Assembly: GCF_000719975.1 (NCBI RefSeq)
Contig: NZ_JOIJ01000007.1
Span: 124,001-188,000, forward strand
DNA: 64,000 bases
Reading direction: 5' to 3'
From: Prauserella rugosa
GTDB lineage: Bacteria; Actinomycetota; Actinomycetes; Mycobacteriales; Pseudonocardiaceae
Shown here: one piece after another, positions 16,050-26,018 of the stretch
Layout of the letters: each line of letters begins with the position of its first letter
Position numbering within the stretch: position 1 is the stretch's first letter
The notes under the pieces: model-generated
What the model was told of the DNA's origin: nothing
Databases searched by the model: none
The model's input: the letters and a program-made list of their open reading frames with translations, nothing else
Made by a program: the position numbers and the translations under genes

Positions 16050-18436
16050 AGGACCCCGTGGCCGTGTTCGCCATCGCCGACCGCCCCGAGCACGATGTCG
16101 AGCACGGTCACCGCCCCCGCCTTGTCCAGCGGTTCGTTGCCGTTCCCGCACTTCGGCGACTGAACGCAGGACGGGCACCCCGCCGGACACTCGCAGGAGA
16201 CGATCGCCTCCCGCGTAGCGGCCAACCAGGGGACGAGCGCGGCGAAGCCGCGGTCGGCGAAACCGGCACCCCCGGGATGACCATCGTGCACGAACACCGT
16301 CGCCTCCCCGGTGTCAGCGTGCAGAGCGGTCGACACCCCGCCGATGTCCCACCGGTCGCACGTAGCGAAGAGCGGTAGCAGGCCGATCGCCGCGTGTTCG
16401 GCAGCATGCAGGGCGCCGGGTAGGCGCGCCGACTCGACCCCGGCGCCACCCGGCGCCCTGCTGCGACTCTCGTCCGTGCCATCTGGCCACGTGATCCCCT
16501 CGAGCAGGTCTTCGCTGATCGTGTACCAGACCGCCCTGGTGCGCAGCTCCTCCTCCGGCAGGTCGAGCGGCACCTGGTCCAGCACCTCACCCGAGGGCAG
16601 CCTGCGCAGATAACCGACCACCCTCGAGGTCACGGCCACATCGCCCAGGCACACGGTGACGCCACCGAACCGCTCCTTGCGGTGCGTGGCCAGTACCTCG
16701 ATGTCGACCACCTCACGCGGCGAGGTGTTCCACTCCGGATCCTCCGCGTGCACGAGCGCCACACCCGTCTCCAGGTCGAGGTCGTCGACCACATAGGACG
16801 AACCCTGGTGCAGATACACCGCGCCGGGGTGGACCGTTCCGCAGGCTGAACCCGGATCCACCGTGCCCAGCATGCGCGAGGTGTCCGCCTCGACCACGGC
16901 GACCTGCTCACCGCCGGACCCACGAATGTCCACATCGAACTGCGGACGGTCACGCGCCGTCCAGTACCAGCCGCTCGGCCTGCGCCGCAGCACCCCGTCC
17001 GCCACGAGCGCGTCGAGAACGGAACGCGCCTCCTCGCCGCCGAACGCGTCGAGCTCGCCCGCCTTCAGCGGTAGCTCGGCCGCGGCGCACGCCAACTGAG
17101 GTGCCAGCACGTACGGGTTGGCCGGGTCGAGCACTGCCGTCTCCACCGGACGGTCGAGCAGCGCGTGCGGGTGGTGCACCAGGTAGGTGTCGAGCGGATC
17201 GTCCCGCGCCACGAACACCACCAGCGCGTCGTCCCCCGCGCGCCCCGCGCGTCCCGACTGCTGCCAGAACGACGCGAGCGTTCCCGGATACCCGGCCAGC
17301 ACGACCGAGTCCAGCCCCGAGATGTCCACGCCGAGTTCGAGCGCGTTCGTCGTCGCCACGCCCAGCAGGCGGCGTTCCATCAGGTCCTTCTCGAGTCGCC
17401 GTCGCTCCTCGGGAAGAAACCCGGCCCGGTAGGCAGCGACCGTGTCCGCCAACTCCGGGTCCACCTCGGACAGAATGCGTTTCGCGCCGAGCGAGGTCAG
17501 TTCCGCGCCGTGGCGCGATCGTACGAACGCGAGCGTCCGCGCTCCCTCGATCACCAGCTCGGCGAGGATCCGCGCCGCCTCCGCGCCCGCCGACCGGCGA
17601 ACCGGCGCCCCGTTCTCGCCCGTCAGCTCGTCGAGCAGCGGCGGTTCCCACAACGCCACCGTGCGTGGGCCGCGAGGCGAGGCGTCCTCGGTCACGGCGG
17701 CAGCCGGCCGCCCGGTGAGGCGTTGCGCGAACTCCGCCGGATCCGCCGTGGTCGCCGAGGCGAGGACGAACACCGGCTCGGCCCCGTAATGCCGGGCCAC
17801 GCGCTGCAGCCGCCGCAGCAACAGCGCCACGTGGGAGCCGAACACGCCGCGGTAGCTGTGGCACTCGTCGACGACCACGTAGCGGAGTTTGCGGAAGAAC
17901 GAGGCCCAGCGCGCGTGGGAACCGAGGATTCCGCGATGCAGCATGTCCGGGTTGCTGAACACCCAACGCCCGTGTCGGCGCACCCAGTCGCGTTCCTCGC
18001 GCGGGGTGTCGCCGTCGTAGGAGGCGGCGCGGACGCTGTCGAGGCCGAGCTCGGTGATCGAGCGCAACTGGTCGGCGCCGAGGGCCTTCGTCGGGGCGAG
18101 ATACAGCGCGGTCGCGCCCGGGTCGGTGACGAGCGCGGACAGCACGGGCAGCTGGTAGACGAGCGACTTCCCGGACGCGGTGCCGGTGGCCACGATGACG
18201 TCCGATCCGTCCCATGCCGCCGACGCCCCGGACGTCTGGTGCGTCCACGGCTGCGTGATCCCGGTGCGTTGCAGGGCATCGACGACCTCCGCGGGAGTCC
18301 ACTCAGGCCATTCGGTGACCTGTTCGGGCCGCGCGGGCAGGTCGGCGACGTGCGTCACCGGGTTGCGGTGTTCGGGGATGCCCGCGGTCGCGCGCGCGAG
18401 GAGTGCGCGTGCGCGAGAGTGCGAGGCGTCGTTCAT
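16019..18436 (-). CDS. DEAD/DEAH-box (DECH) helicase with DUF1998 domain
   Basis: An 805-residue superfamily 2 helicase matching the 'helicase/secretion neighborhood' DEAH-box family (Rv3649 type). Walker A is GTASGKS near 84-90, Walker B is DECH near 190, and helicase C motifs lie around LELGVDISGLDSV and QQSGRAGRAG. The C-terminus carries a cysteine cluster CECPAGCPSCVQSPKC, probably a zinc or Fe-S site, in the DUF1998 region (about 700-790). MrfA/Hrq1-like helicases of this architecture act in DNA repair; that role here is inference. Located at the tad locus as in mycobacteria. Confidence 0.92.
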   Translation of the reverse strand: MNDASHSRARALLARATAGIPEHRNPVTHVADLPARPEQVTEWPEWTPAEVVDALQRTGITQPWTHQTSGASAAWDGSDVIVATGTASGKSLVYQLPVLSALVTDPGATALYLAPTKALGADQLRSITELGLDSVRAASYDGDTPREERDWVRRHGRWVFSNPDMLHRGILGSHARWASFFRKLRYVVVDECHSYRGVFGSHVALLLRRLQRVARHYGAEPVFVLASATTADPAEFAQRLTGRPAAAVTEDASPRGPRTVALWEPPLLDELTGENGAPVRRSAGAEAARILAELVIEGARTLAFVRSRHGAELTSLGAKRILSEVDPELADTVAAYRAGFLPEERRRLEKDLMERRLLGVATTNALELGVDISGLDSVVLAGYPGTLASFWQQSGRAGRAGDDALVVFVARDDPLDTYLVHHPHALLDRPVETAVLDPANPYVLAPQLACAAAELPLKAGELDAFGGEEARSVLDALVADGVLRRRPSGWYWTARDRPQFDVDIRGSGGEQVAVVEADTSRMLGTVDPGSACGTVHPGAVYLHQGSSYVVDDLDLETGVALVHAEDPEWNTSPREVVDIEVLATHRKERFGGVTVCLGDVAVTSRVVGYLRRLPSGEVLDQVPLDLPEEELRTRAVWYTISEDLLEGITWPDGTDESRSRAPGGAGVESARLPGALHAAEHAAIGLLPLFATCDRWDIGGVSTALHADTGEATVFVHDGHPGGAGFADRGFAALVPWLAATREAIVSCECPAGCPSCVQSPKCGNGNEPLDKAGAVTVLDIVLGAVGDGEHGHGVLQATDGAVAG

Positions 18437-18677
18437 CTGTTCGAGGATGACACACCGCCGTCAGCAGCCTTCATCACCCGATAGTGATCGGTGACACACC
18501 TGTACGCCGGGTATTCGTCCCGCGACAGGGCTCCCGTGATCGACTCCCATACCAATACACTCCGTCGAACAACGTAAAAAGTGGTGCACATCCCATGTCA
18601 GCGTCGACACAGTGGAGTTCGCGGCAGCGTTCGCGACTGCCGTCGCTGCTGGCGTAGGCGACGTTTCAGGAGGACGC

Positions 18678-20960
18678 ATGTCCCGGCACTTCCTCGCGGC
18701 CAGCTCTCCGGAGCTGGCCGGAGGTGACTACGGCATAGTCGCCGTGGTCGCTGTGATCGCCCTTGCTGCACTGGTACTCGGCTATGTCCTGCTCAAGGAG
18801 GTCCTGGCGGCAGACCAGGGCACCGAGCGGATGCGCGAGATCGCCACCGCTGTGCAGGAGGGTGCCGCTGCCTATCTCAACCGACAACGCAAGACACTGG
18901 CCGTGTTCGGCGTGGTCGTGTTCCTGCTGTTGTTGGTGCTGCCCGCGGAGGATTGGAACGAGCGCATAGGACGCTCACTGTTCTTCCTCATCGGCGCGGT
19001 GTTCTCGTTCTCGATCGGCTACCTGGGCATGTGGCTGGCGACGAGAGCGAACGTCAGGGTGGCGGCGGCCGCCAGGGAATCCGGTGGTCGCGAGAAGGCG
19101 ATGCGGGTCGCGTTCCGCACCGGCGGCGTCGTCGGCATGATCACGGTCGGTCTCGGCCTGTTCGGTGCGGCCGTCGTGGTGCTCGTCTACGCGGGTCAGG
19201 CGCCCAAGGTGCTCGAGGGCTTCGGATTCGGTGCCGCGCTGATCGCCATGTTCATGCGTGTCGGTGGCGGCATCTTCACCAAGGCCGCCGACGTGGGTGC
19301 CGACCTGGTCGGCAAGGTCGAACAGAACATTCCCGAGGACGACCCGCGCAACGCGGCCACGATCGCCGACAACGTCGGGGACAACGTCGGCGACTGCGCG
19401 GGCATGGCCGCGGACCTGTTCGAGTCGTACGCCGTGACGCTCGTGGCGGCGTTGATCCTCGGCAGCGCGGCCTTCGGTGCGACCGGCGACGGTCTGGTGT
19501 TCCCGCTCATCATCCCCGCCATCGGTGTGATCACCGCGGTGATCGGCATCTACATCACCAAGGCCAGGGCCGGTGAGAGTGCACTGACGACGATCAACCG
19601 CTCGTTCTACATCTCGGCGGCGATCTCGGCGGTTCTGTCGGCCATCGCGGCGTTCGTGTTCCTGCCGAGCTCGTTCGAGGGAGCGCCGGGCAACCCGGCC
19701 GTGATCGCCACGATCTCGGTGCTGATCGGTATCGCACTGGCCGGCCTGATCCTCTGGTTGACGGGCTACTACACGGGTACGGACCACAAGCCGGTCAAGG
19801 ACGTGGGCAAGACGTCGGAGACGGGTGCGGCGACCGTCATCCTGTCGGGTATCTCGGTGGGCTTCGAGTCCGCCGTGTATACGGCTCTGGTGATCGGCGC
19901 GGCCGTGTTCGGTGCGTACCTGCTCGGCGGTGCGGTCGCGTTGTTCGCCGTGGCGCTCGCGGGAACGGGTCTGCTGACGACGGTCGGCGTGATCGTCGCG
20001 ATGGACACCTTCGGCCCCGTGTCGGACAACGCACAGGGCATCGCCGAGATGTCGGGCGATCTCGAGGAGGGTGAGGGCGTGCAGATCCTCACCGAGCTCG
20101 ACGCGGTGGGCAACACGACGAAGGCGATCACCAAGGGCATCGCGATCTCGACGGCGGTGCTGGCGGCGACGGCGTTGTTCGGGTCGTACTCGTCGGCGAT
20201 CCGGGAGGCGCTGACCGACGTGGGCAGGACGGTCGGCGACGCGGTACCGGATTCGTTCGTCGACAGCATCATCTCGCCGAACACGCTCGTCGGCGTGGTC
20301 GTGGGTGCGGCCGTGGTGTTCCTGTTCTCCGGCCTCGCGGTGAGCGCCGTCGAACGGGCGGCGGGCGCCGTCGTCTACGAGGTGCGCAGGCAGTTCCGCG
20401 ACATCCCGGGGATCATGGAGGGCACGACGCGGCCCGAGTACGGCAAGGTCGTCGACATCGTGACCCGCGATTCGCTGCGGGAACTGGCGACCCCGGGTCT
20501 GCTGGCCGTGTTCGCCCCGATCGCGGTGGGCTTCGGCCTCGGCACGGGCGCGTTGGCCGGATATCTGGCCGGTGCGATCGCGTGCGGCACGTTGATGGCC
20601 GTGTTCCTCGCCAACTCCGGTGGTGCGTGGGACAACGCGAAGAAGCTCGTCGAGGACGGACACCACGGCGGCAAGAACTCCGAGGCGCACGCGGCGACGG
20701 TCATCGGCGACACGGTCGGTGACCCGTTCAAGGACACCGCGGGCCCGGCGATCAACCCGCTGCTGAAGGTGATGAACCTGGTGTCGTTGCTGATCGCGCC
20801 CGCGGTCGTGCAGCTGACGGTCGGCGACAGCGCCTCGCCGGCACTGCGCATCGTCTTCGCGATCGTGGCCGTCGCGGTGATCGTCGCGGCGATCGTGATC
20901 TCGAAGCGTCGCGGTTCGGTGATGACGGAAACCCCGGCGGAGGCGACGACGAACGCCTGA
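18678..20960 (+). CDS. hppA: membrane-bound proton-translocating pyrophosphatase
   Basis: Couples hydrolysis of pyrophosphate to H+ export across the cytoplasmic membrane. The 760-residue protein is almost entirely transmembrane (about 16 helices) and contains the PPi-binding stretch DVGADLVGKVEQNIPEDDPR and DNVGDNVGDCAGMAADLFES. GNTTKAITKG has Lys at the position that distinguishes K+-independent from K+-dependent enzymes (Ala), so this should be K+-independent. ATG 18678 was chosen for the AGGAGGACGC ribosome site; an upstream ATG at 18612 has none. A terminator follows. A soluble Ppa is also encoded at 49348-49863. Confidence 0.96.
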   Translation: MSRHFLAASSPELAGGDYGIVAVVAVIALAALVLGYVLLKEVLAADQGTERMREIATAVQEGAAAYLNRQRKTLAVFGVVVFLLLLVLPAEDWNERIGRSLFFLIGAVFSFSIGYLGMWLATRANVRVAAAARESGGREKAMRVAFRTGGVVGMITVGLGLFGAAVVVLVYAGQAPKVLEGFGFGAALIAMFMRVGGGIFTKAADVGADLVGKVEQNIPEDDPRNAATIADNVGDNVGDCAGMAADLFESYAVTLVAALILGSAAFGATGDGLVFPLIIPAIGVITAVIGIYITKARAGESALTTINRSFYISAAISAVLSAIAAFVFLPSSFEGAPGNPAVIATISVLIGIALAGLILWLTGYYTGTDHKPVKDVGKTSETGAATVILSGISVGFESAVYTALVIGAAVFGAYLLGGAVALFAVALAGTGLLTTVGVIVAMDTFGPVSDNAQGIAEMSGDLEEGEGVQILTELDAVGNTTKAITKGIAISTAVLAATALFGSYSSAIREALTDVGRTVGDAVPDSFVDSIISPNTLVGVVVGAAVVFLFSGLAVSAVERAAGAVVYEVRRQFRDIPGIMEGTTRPEYGKVVDIVTRDSLRELATPGLLAVFAPIAVGFGLGTGALAGYLAGAIACGTLMAVFLANSGGAWDNAKKLVEDGHHGGKNSEAHAATVIGDTVGDPFKDTAGPAINPLLKVMNLVSLLIAPAVVQLTVGDSASPALRIVFAIVAVAVIVAAIVISKRRGSVMTETPAEATTNA

Positions 20961-20976
20961 CCACCGCCGATCCCGG

Positions 20977-21035
20977 GCCCTCGAGGCCGACCCGGTCACC
21001 GCACATCGGTGGCCGGGCCGGGCCTTGAGGGCTTT
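20977..21035 (+). terminator. hppA terminator
   Basis: A 12-bp outer stem (20977-20988 with 21021-21032, one G-U pair) encloses a second CCCGG/CCGGG hairpin and is followed by CTTTT. Located 16 bases after the hppA stop. Confidence 0.8.
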
Positions 21036-21163
21036 TCCGTGTCGCCCGTAGTGTCCGCCGCGAGATCGTGAGGTACGTGACCGTCCGGTCCGGCGGCGTC
21101 GTACGGCCGCCGGACGGTACTGTCCGCTCAGGCAGGAATGCGAACGGTGACCAAGGGGGCGAC

Positions 21164-21799
21164 GTGGGCGCGCGGAGGTTCGCGGCGATCGGCGTGGTGA
21201 GCGGCGTCCTCGGGGTCGCCCTGCTCGCCGGGTGCGGCCAGGCCTCCGACACCAGATCCGCCGCGCAACGTACCGGCACCACCGGTCCCACGAGCAGCGA
21301 CGACAGGGACGACAGGGACGAGGACGGCGACGCGGCAGGGGGAAGGGCCGCGGTGTCCTGGGTGGAGCACTACTGCCAGGCCGCGGCCGAGGTCGTCCAC
21401 TCGGCCAGCCGGATGCCCGACATCGACACGAGCACACCGCAGCGCACGACGGCCACGTCGGCGGAGCTGCTGACCGTCATGATCGACGGGCTGGACAGCG
21501 CACTCGAACGGCTCGGCAACCTCGGCGAGTTGCGGGTCGAGGGGGCGAAGCGACTGCGCCACTCGACCATCGAGACCTACACCGCCGTACGCGACCACGC
21601 GGCGGACGCCCAGCGTGCGTTGCGCGAGAAGGGCGCGGACGCGGTCGGGGCCGTGCGCGAGACGTTGGACCGCATCGGTGGTCTCGAACTGGTCGGCGGA
21701 CTCGACGACGTGCCCACGCTGCGCGAGGCGAGCACGCGGGCCGACACCTGTGTCCAGCTGACCTCGGGCGGCAGGACCAGCATCGCCCCGCACTCCTGA
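21164..21799 (+). CDS. putative lipoprotein of unknown function
   Basis: A 211-residue protein. GTG 21164 follows GGGGGCGAC and gives a typical lipoprotein signal: short basic start, hydrophobic core and lipobox LLAGC near residue 23, so the mature protein should be lipid-anchored outside the membrane. A Thr/Ser/Asp-rich linker is followed by a mostly helical domain (about 60-205) with two cysteines (in EHYCQAA and near the C-terminus) that could pair. I do not recognise the family. Convergent with the MerR gene. Confidence 0.75.
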   Translation: MGARRFAAIGVVSGVLGVALLAGCGQASDTRSAAQRTGTTGPTSSDDRDDRDEDGDAAGGRAAVSWVEHYCQAAAEVVHSASRMPDIDTSTPQRTTATSAELLTVMIDGLDSALERLGNLGELRVEGAKRLRHSTIETYTAVRDHAADAQRALREKGADAVGAVRETLDRIGGLELVGGLDDVPTLREASTRADTCVQLTSGGRTSIAPHS

Positions 21800-21942
21800 C
21801 GCTCGCGCCCCGCCACTGTTGCCCGAGTTCGGTCTGAGGATCCGCGGCTCCCCGGGCCGTTCCGAGTCCGCGCGGGGTGATCAGCCCTCGCGTGATCGGC
21901 CGGAACCAGCGCTGCTCGCGGTGAGATCTACGACGACGAGAT

Positions 21943-22695
21943 CTACGAGAGGCGCTGCTCGGCGTACGTGGCCATGGCATCGGCGAGATACCGGGCCAGT
22001 CCCGGCTCGATGCGGTCGTAGAAGTCGACGAAGCGTTCGTCGTCGACGTACAGCCGCCCGAGGCCGACGTAGGACTCGCGATCCGGTGTCCAGAAGTACC
22101 GGATCCACCGGTGGTGTGCGTCGACGGCGTCGACCGTGCGTGGGTCGTCGGCGGCCACACCCGCGCGCATCAGTTCCGCAACGCGTTCGGTCGCCTCGGC
22201 GCCCTCGCGCTGCACGGCCTGCCACTTCTCGTCCGGCCATCCCTTGACCTTCGCATTGGTCTCCTGCGCGCCCGGCCAACGCTGTTCGGCCTCGGCCGCC
22301 AGCTCCTGGGCACGCGCGTCGTCGCGTGCGAGTTCGGTGAACAACTCCTGTGCGTTCACTGCTCTCCCTTCTTCCAGCGTGTCGATGGTGTGTTGCACCG
22401 TCCTGGCGAGCCGGTCGAACCGGTCCCGCTCGGCGGTGAGCCGCGCGTGGTGTGCCCGCAGTGCGCGCACCCGGTCGGTATCGCCGTCGAGCACGTCCCG
22501 GATCTCGTCCAGCCCCAGGTCCAGTTCCCGCAGCACGAGGATCTCCTGCAGGCGCAGTAGCTGGCGGTCCTCGTAGTAGCGGTAGCCGCCCGAGCCCGTG
22601 AACGCGGGCGGCAACAGGCCGACCTCGTCGTAGTGCCGCAGGGTGCGCGAGGTGATGCCCGCCATCCTGGCGACCTGTGCGATCGAGTAAGCCAT
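21943..22695 (-). CDS. TipA-like MerR-family transcriptional regulator with TipAS domain
   Basis: MerR-type regulators twist promoters with long spacers into active form. The 250-residue protein has an N-terminal MerR HTH (about 1-70, with TSRTLRHYDEVGLLPP), a coiled-coil dimer helix (about 75-115), and a C-terminal TipAS-like domain (about 130-250), the module that in Streptomyces TipA captures thiopeptide antibiotics. The start at 22695 matches the family (MAYSIAQVARMAGI); longer frames are not supported. Its own promoter is readable just upstream and fits autoregulation. No resistance or transporter gene adjoins it, so its other targets are unknown. Confidence 0.9.
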   Translation of the reverse strand: MAYSIAQVARMAGITSRTLRHYDEVGLLPPAFTGSGGYRYYEDRQLLRLQEILVLRELDLGLDEIRDVLDGDTDRVRALRAHHARLTAERDRFDRLARTVQHTIDTLEEGRAVNAQELFTELARDDARAQELAAEAEQRWPGAQETNAKVKGWPDEKWQAVQREGAEATERVAELMRAGVAADDPRTVDAVDAHHRWIRYFWTPDRESYVGLGRLYVDDERFVDFYDRIEPGLARYLADAMATYAEQRLS

Positions 22696-22733
22696 GCCGA
22701 TGACGGTAGGGCTTGACGTAGCGTCAACTTCAA
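22696..22733 (-). promoter_or_regulatory. MerR-type leaderless promoter with operator dyad
   Basis: On the minus strand TTGAAG (22728-22733) and TACCGT (22703-22708) are separated by exactly 19 bases, the over-long spacer expected for MerR regulators. TTGACG/CGTCAA arms (22713-22718, 22722-22727) with a 3-base centre form the operator inside it. The ATG lies 7 bases past the -10, so the transcript probably starts at or near the start codon. Confidence 0.7.
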
Positions 22734-23052
22734 GTCGTGATTCGCGCCCGTTCGCGGCGGGAATGTCTGGCGAGAGTGCCGGGCGGGAATGTCTCGGCGC
22801 CGGGGGACGTCCCATAGGGATACGGCCGCCGCCCGGCCGGGTGAGCGCTACATCACACGCTTACCTGCCGGTCGCCCGCCACCGTGGGGGTGGCACGGCG
22901 GCGCCCCTGTGGTGACATGGAAACATCAGGGAAGGATCGGGCGAACCACTTGACACGTCGGGATCGGCGTGTTGCGGAACCTGGGCAGACATCGTGGACG
23001 TTCAACGTGCACACTGGCGGGTCCGACACTGAGCCAGAGGAAGCGGGACAGC

Positions 23053-25890
23053 GTGGCTGCAACGACGAGGAAGAAGAGCGGCGAGAGCTCGGGTGACGGC
23101 AACCGGCGACTGGTGATCGTCGAGTCGCCGACGAAGGCGCGGAAGATCGCGCCTTACCTCGGCAACGGCTATGTCGTCGAGTCCTCGCGCGGCCACATCC
23201 GCGACCTGCCCCGCGGCGCCGCCGACGTCCCCGCCAAGTACAAGGGCCAGCCCTGGGCGCGCCTCGGTGTCGACGTCGACAACGACTTCGAGCCCCTCTA
23301 CATCGTTCCCACGGACAAGAAGTCCACGGTCACCGAGCTGAAGGGCCTGCTCAAGGACGTCGACGAGCTCTACCTCGCCACGGACCCCGACCGTGAGGGC
23401 GAGGCCATCGCCTGGCACCTGCTGGAGGCGCTCAAGCCCAAGGTCCCGGTCCGCCGCATGGTGTTCCACGAGGTCACGCCGGAGGCCATCCGCGCCGCGG
23501 CCGAGAGCACCCGCGAACTCGACTCCGACCTGGTCGACGCCCAGGAGACGCGCCGCATCCTCGACCGGCTCTACGGCTACGAGGTCTCGCCGGTGCTGTG
23601 GAAGAAGGTCATGCCGAAGCTGTCGGCCGGCCGGGTGCAGTCGGTGGCCACGCGTGTGATCGTCGAGCGGGAACGCGAGCGCATGCGGTTCACGTCGGCG
23701 TCGTACTGGGACATCTCGGCCACGATGGACGCCGGTGCCGACGCCTCACCGAGGAGTTTCCCCGCCCGGCTGACCAGCGTCGACGGGGCGCGCCTCGCCA
23801 CCGGACGCGACTTCGGCTGGGACGGCAGGCTCAAGGAGTCCTCGTCCGAGGTGCGCGTGCTCGACGAGTCCGAGGCGAACCGGCTCGCCGAGGCGCTCGG
23901 CGGCAGGGACCTCACCGTCAGCAGTGTCGAGGAGAAGCCGTACACGCGGAAGCCGTACGCGCCGTTCATGACCTCGACGCTGCAGCAGGAGGCCGGCCGC
24001 AAGCTGCGGTTCTCGTCCGAGCGCACGATGCGCATCGCGCAGCGCCTCTACGAGAACGGCTACATCACCTATATGCGTACCGACTCGACGACGCTGTCGG
24101 AGGCGGCGTTGTCGGCCGCGCGCAGCCAGGCCACCGACCTGTACGGCTCCGAGTACGTGTCGAAGGGGCCGCGGCAGTACAACCGCAAGGTCAAGAACGC
24201 CCAGGAGGCGCACGAGGCGATCCGGCCCGCCGGTGAGGTGTTCCGCACCCCGGGTCAGGTCGCGGGCGAGCTGGAGACCGACGAGTTCCGGCTCTACGAG
24301 CTGATCTGGCAGCGGACCATCGCGTCGCAGATGGCGGACGCGAAGGGCACCACGATGTCGGTGAAGATCACCGGCACGGCCACCAGTGGTGAGGAGTGCG
24401 TGTTCTCCGCGTCGGGCCGCACGATCACCTTCCCCGGTTTCCTCAAGGCGTACGTCGAGTCCGTCGACACCGAGGAGGGCGGCGAGGCCGACGACAAGCA
24501 GAAGCGCCTTCCGCAGCTGTCCGAGGGCCAGGGCCTGACGGCCACCGAGCTCGACCCGGACGGCCACGCGACGTCGCCGCCCGCCCGCTACAGCGAGCCC
24601 GCGCTGGTCAGCAAGCTCGAGGAGTTGGGCATCGGGCGCCCCTCGACGTACGCGTCGATCATCAAGACCATCCAGGACCGCGGCTACGTGTGGAAGAAGG
24701 GCTCCGCGCTCGTGCCGTCCTGGGTCGCGTTCTCGGTCGTCGGACTGATGGAACGCCACTTCGAGCGCCTGGTGGACTACGACTTCACCGCCGCGCTGGA
24801 GGACGAGCTCGACCGGATCGCCAGCGGCGACGACGAGCGCACCAGCTGGCTGTCGAGGTTCTACTTCGGCGGGGAGCTGGGTGTCGACGGCTCGGTCGGC
24901 CGGATCGGCGGACTGAAGAAGCTCGTCGGTTCGAGCGTCGAGGACATCGACGCCAGGGAGATCAACTCGATCCCGATGTTCACCGACGCCGACGGCCGCG
25001 ACATCGTCGTGCGGGTCGGCCGGTACGGCCCGTACCTCGAGCGCGAGGTGGACGGCACGTCGCAGCGGGCGAACCTGCCCGACGACCTGCCGCCGGACGA
25101 GCTGACACTCGAGATCGCCGAGAAACTCTTCGCGACGCCGCAGGAAGGTCGCGTGCTGGGCACCGACCCGGAGACCGGGCACGAGATCGTGGCGAAGGAG
25201 GGCCGGTTCGGGCCCTACGTCACCGAGATCCTGCCCGAGCCCGAGGAGGAGCAGCCCGCAGAGGAGGCGACCGCCGAGTCCGGGTCGGGCAAGAAGACCA
25301 CGGCGAAGAAGTCGACGAAGAAGGCCGCCAAGCCGAAGCCGCGCACCGCGTCGCTGCTGAAGTCGATGGACATCGCCGAGGTGACCCTCGACGACGCGCT
25401 GAAGCTGTTGTCGCTGCCCCGGGTCGTCGGCACCGACCCGGAGTCGGGCGAGGAGATCACGGCGCAGAACGGCCGGTACGGGCCGTATCTGAAGAAGGGC
25501 ACCGACTCGCGGTCGCTGTCGACCGAGGAGCAGATCTTCGACATCACGCTCGAGGAAGCGTTGAAGATCTACGCCGAGCCGAAGCGCAGGGGCAGGCAGG
25601 CCGCCGCGAAGCCGCCGCTCAAGGAGCTCAAGGAGGACTCGGTCTCGGGCAAGCCGATCGTCGTCAAGGACGGCCGCTTCGGCCCCTACGTGACCGACGG
25701 CGAGTACAACGCGTCGTTGCGCAGGTCCGACAGCGTCGAGGACCTCACGCAGGAACGCGCCGAGGAGCTGCTGGCCGAGAAGCGGGCGAAGGGTCCTGCG
25801 AAGAAGCCGGCGAGCCGCAAGAAGTCGAGCTCGTCCGGGTCGTCGAGCTCGGGCGGTACGAAGAAGAAGGCCACGAGCAGCAAGAAGTAG
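23053..25890 (+). CDS. topA: DNA topoisomerase I
   Basis: A type IA topoisomerase relaxing negative supercoils. The 945-residue protein has the Toprim domain near the N-terminus (RRLVIVESPTKARKI, then DPDREGEAIAWH with the acidic metal residues) and the catalytic tyrosine at about residue 340 in ITYMRTDST. Instead of zinc fingers the C-terminal half carries actinobacterial repeat domains, each with a GRFGPYV/GRYGPYL motif (four visible). It ends in a Lys/Ser-rich tail of about 45 residues, as in mycobacterial and Streptomyces TopA. GTG 23053 precedes AATTRKKS; upstream in-frame sequence is not conserved. Confidence 0.96.
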   Translation: MAATTRKKSGESSGDGNRRLVIVESPTKARKIAPYLGNGYVVESSRGHIRDLPRGAADVPAKYKGQPWARLGVDVDNDFEPLYIVPTDKKSTVTELKGLLKDVDELYLATDPDREGEAIAWHLLEALKPKVPVRRMVFHEVTPEAIRAAAESTRELDSDLVDAQETRRILDRLYGYEVSPVLWKKVMPKLSAGRVQSVATRVIVERERERMRFTSASYWDISATMDAGADASPRSFPARLTSVDGARLATGRDFGWDGRLKESSSEVRVLDESEANRLAEALGGRDLTVSSVEEKPYTRKPYAPFMTSTLQQEAGRKLRFSSERTMRIAQRLYENGYITYMRTDSTTLSEAALSAARSQATDLYGSEYVSKGPRQYNRKVKNAQEAHEAIRPAGEVFRTPGQVAGELETDEFRLYELIWQRTIASQMADAKGTTMSVKITGTATSGEECVFSASGRTITFPGFLKAYVESVDTEEGGEADDKQKRLPQLSEGQGLTATELDPDGHATSPPARYSEPALVSKLEELGIGRPSTYASIIKTIQDRGYVWKKGSALVPSWVAFSVVGLMERHFERLVDYDFTAALEDELDRIASGDDERTSWLSRFYFGGELGVDGSVGRIGGLKKLVGSSVEDIDAREINSIPMFTDADGRDIVVRVGRYGPYLEREVDGTSQRANLPDDLPPDELTLEIAEKLFATPQEGRVLGTDPETGHEIVAKEGRFGPYVTEILPEPEEEQPAEEATAESGSGKKTTAKKSTKKAAKPKPRTASLLKSMDIAEVTLDDALKLLSLPRVVGTDPESGEEITAQNGRYGPYLKKGTDSRSLSTEEQIFDITLEEALKIYAEPKRRGRQAAAKPPLKELKEDSVSGKPIVVKDGRFGPYVTDGEYNASLRRSDSVEDLTQERAEELLAEKRAKGPAKKPASRKKSSSSGSSSSGGTKKKATSSKK

Positions 25891-26018
25891 CCCGCACGCG
25901 TGGAAACGCGGTGCGTGACGGTGGTCGTCGTCCTCTTGGCGGATGCGCGGCGTGATCGGCCCGCTACCCTGACATCGGGCACTCGACGTGTCGCAGACGG
26001 GCAGTAGGAGGAGGACGC

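Noticed and set aside
18975..21437. 820-codon minus-strand open frame opposite hppA, and similar long antisense frames opposite topA (23746-26133) and ftsH (58943-61864)
   Set aside because: Sequence is Arg/His/Asp-rich low complexity typical of the complementary frame of high-GC genes, and the opposite strand encodes well-recognised proteins.
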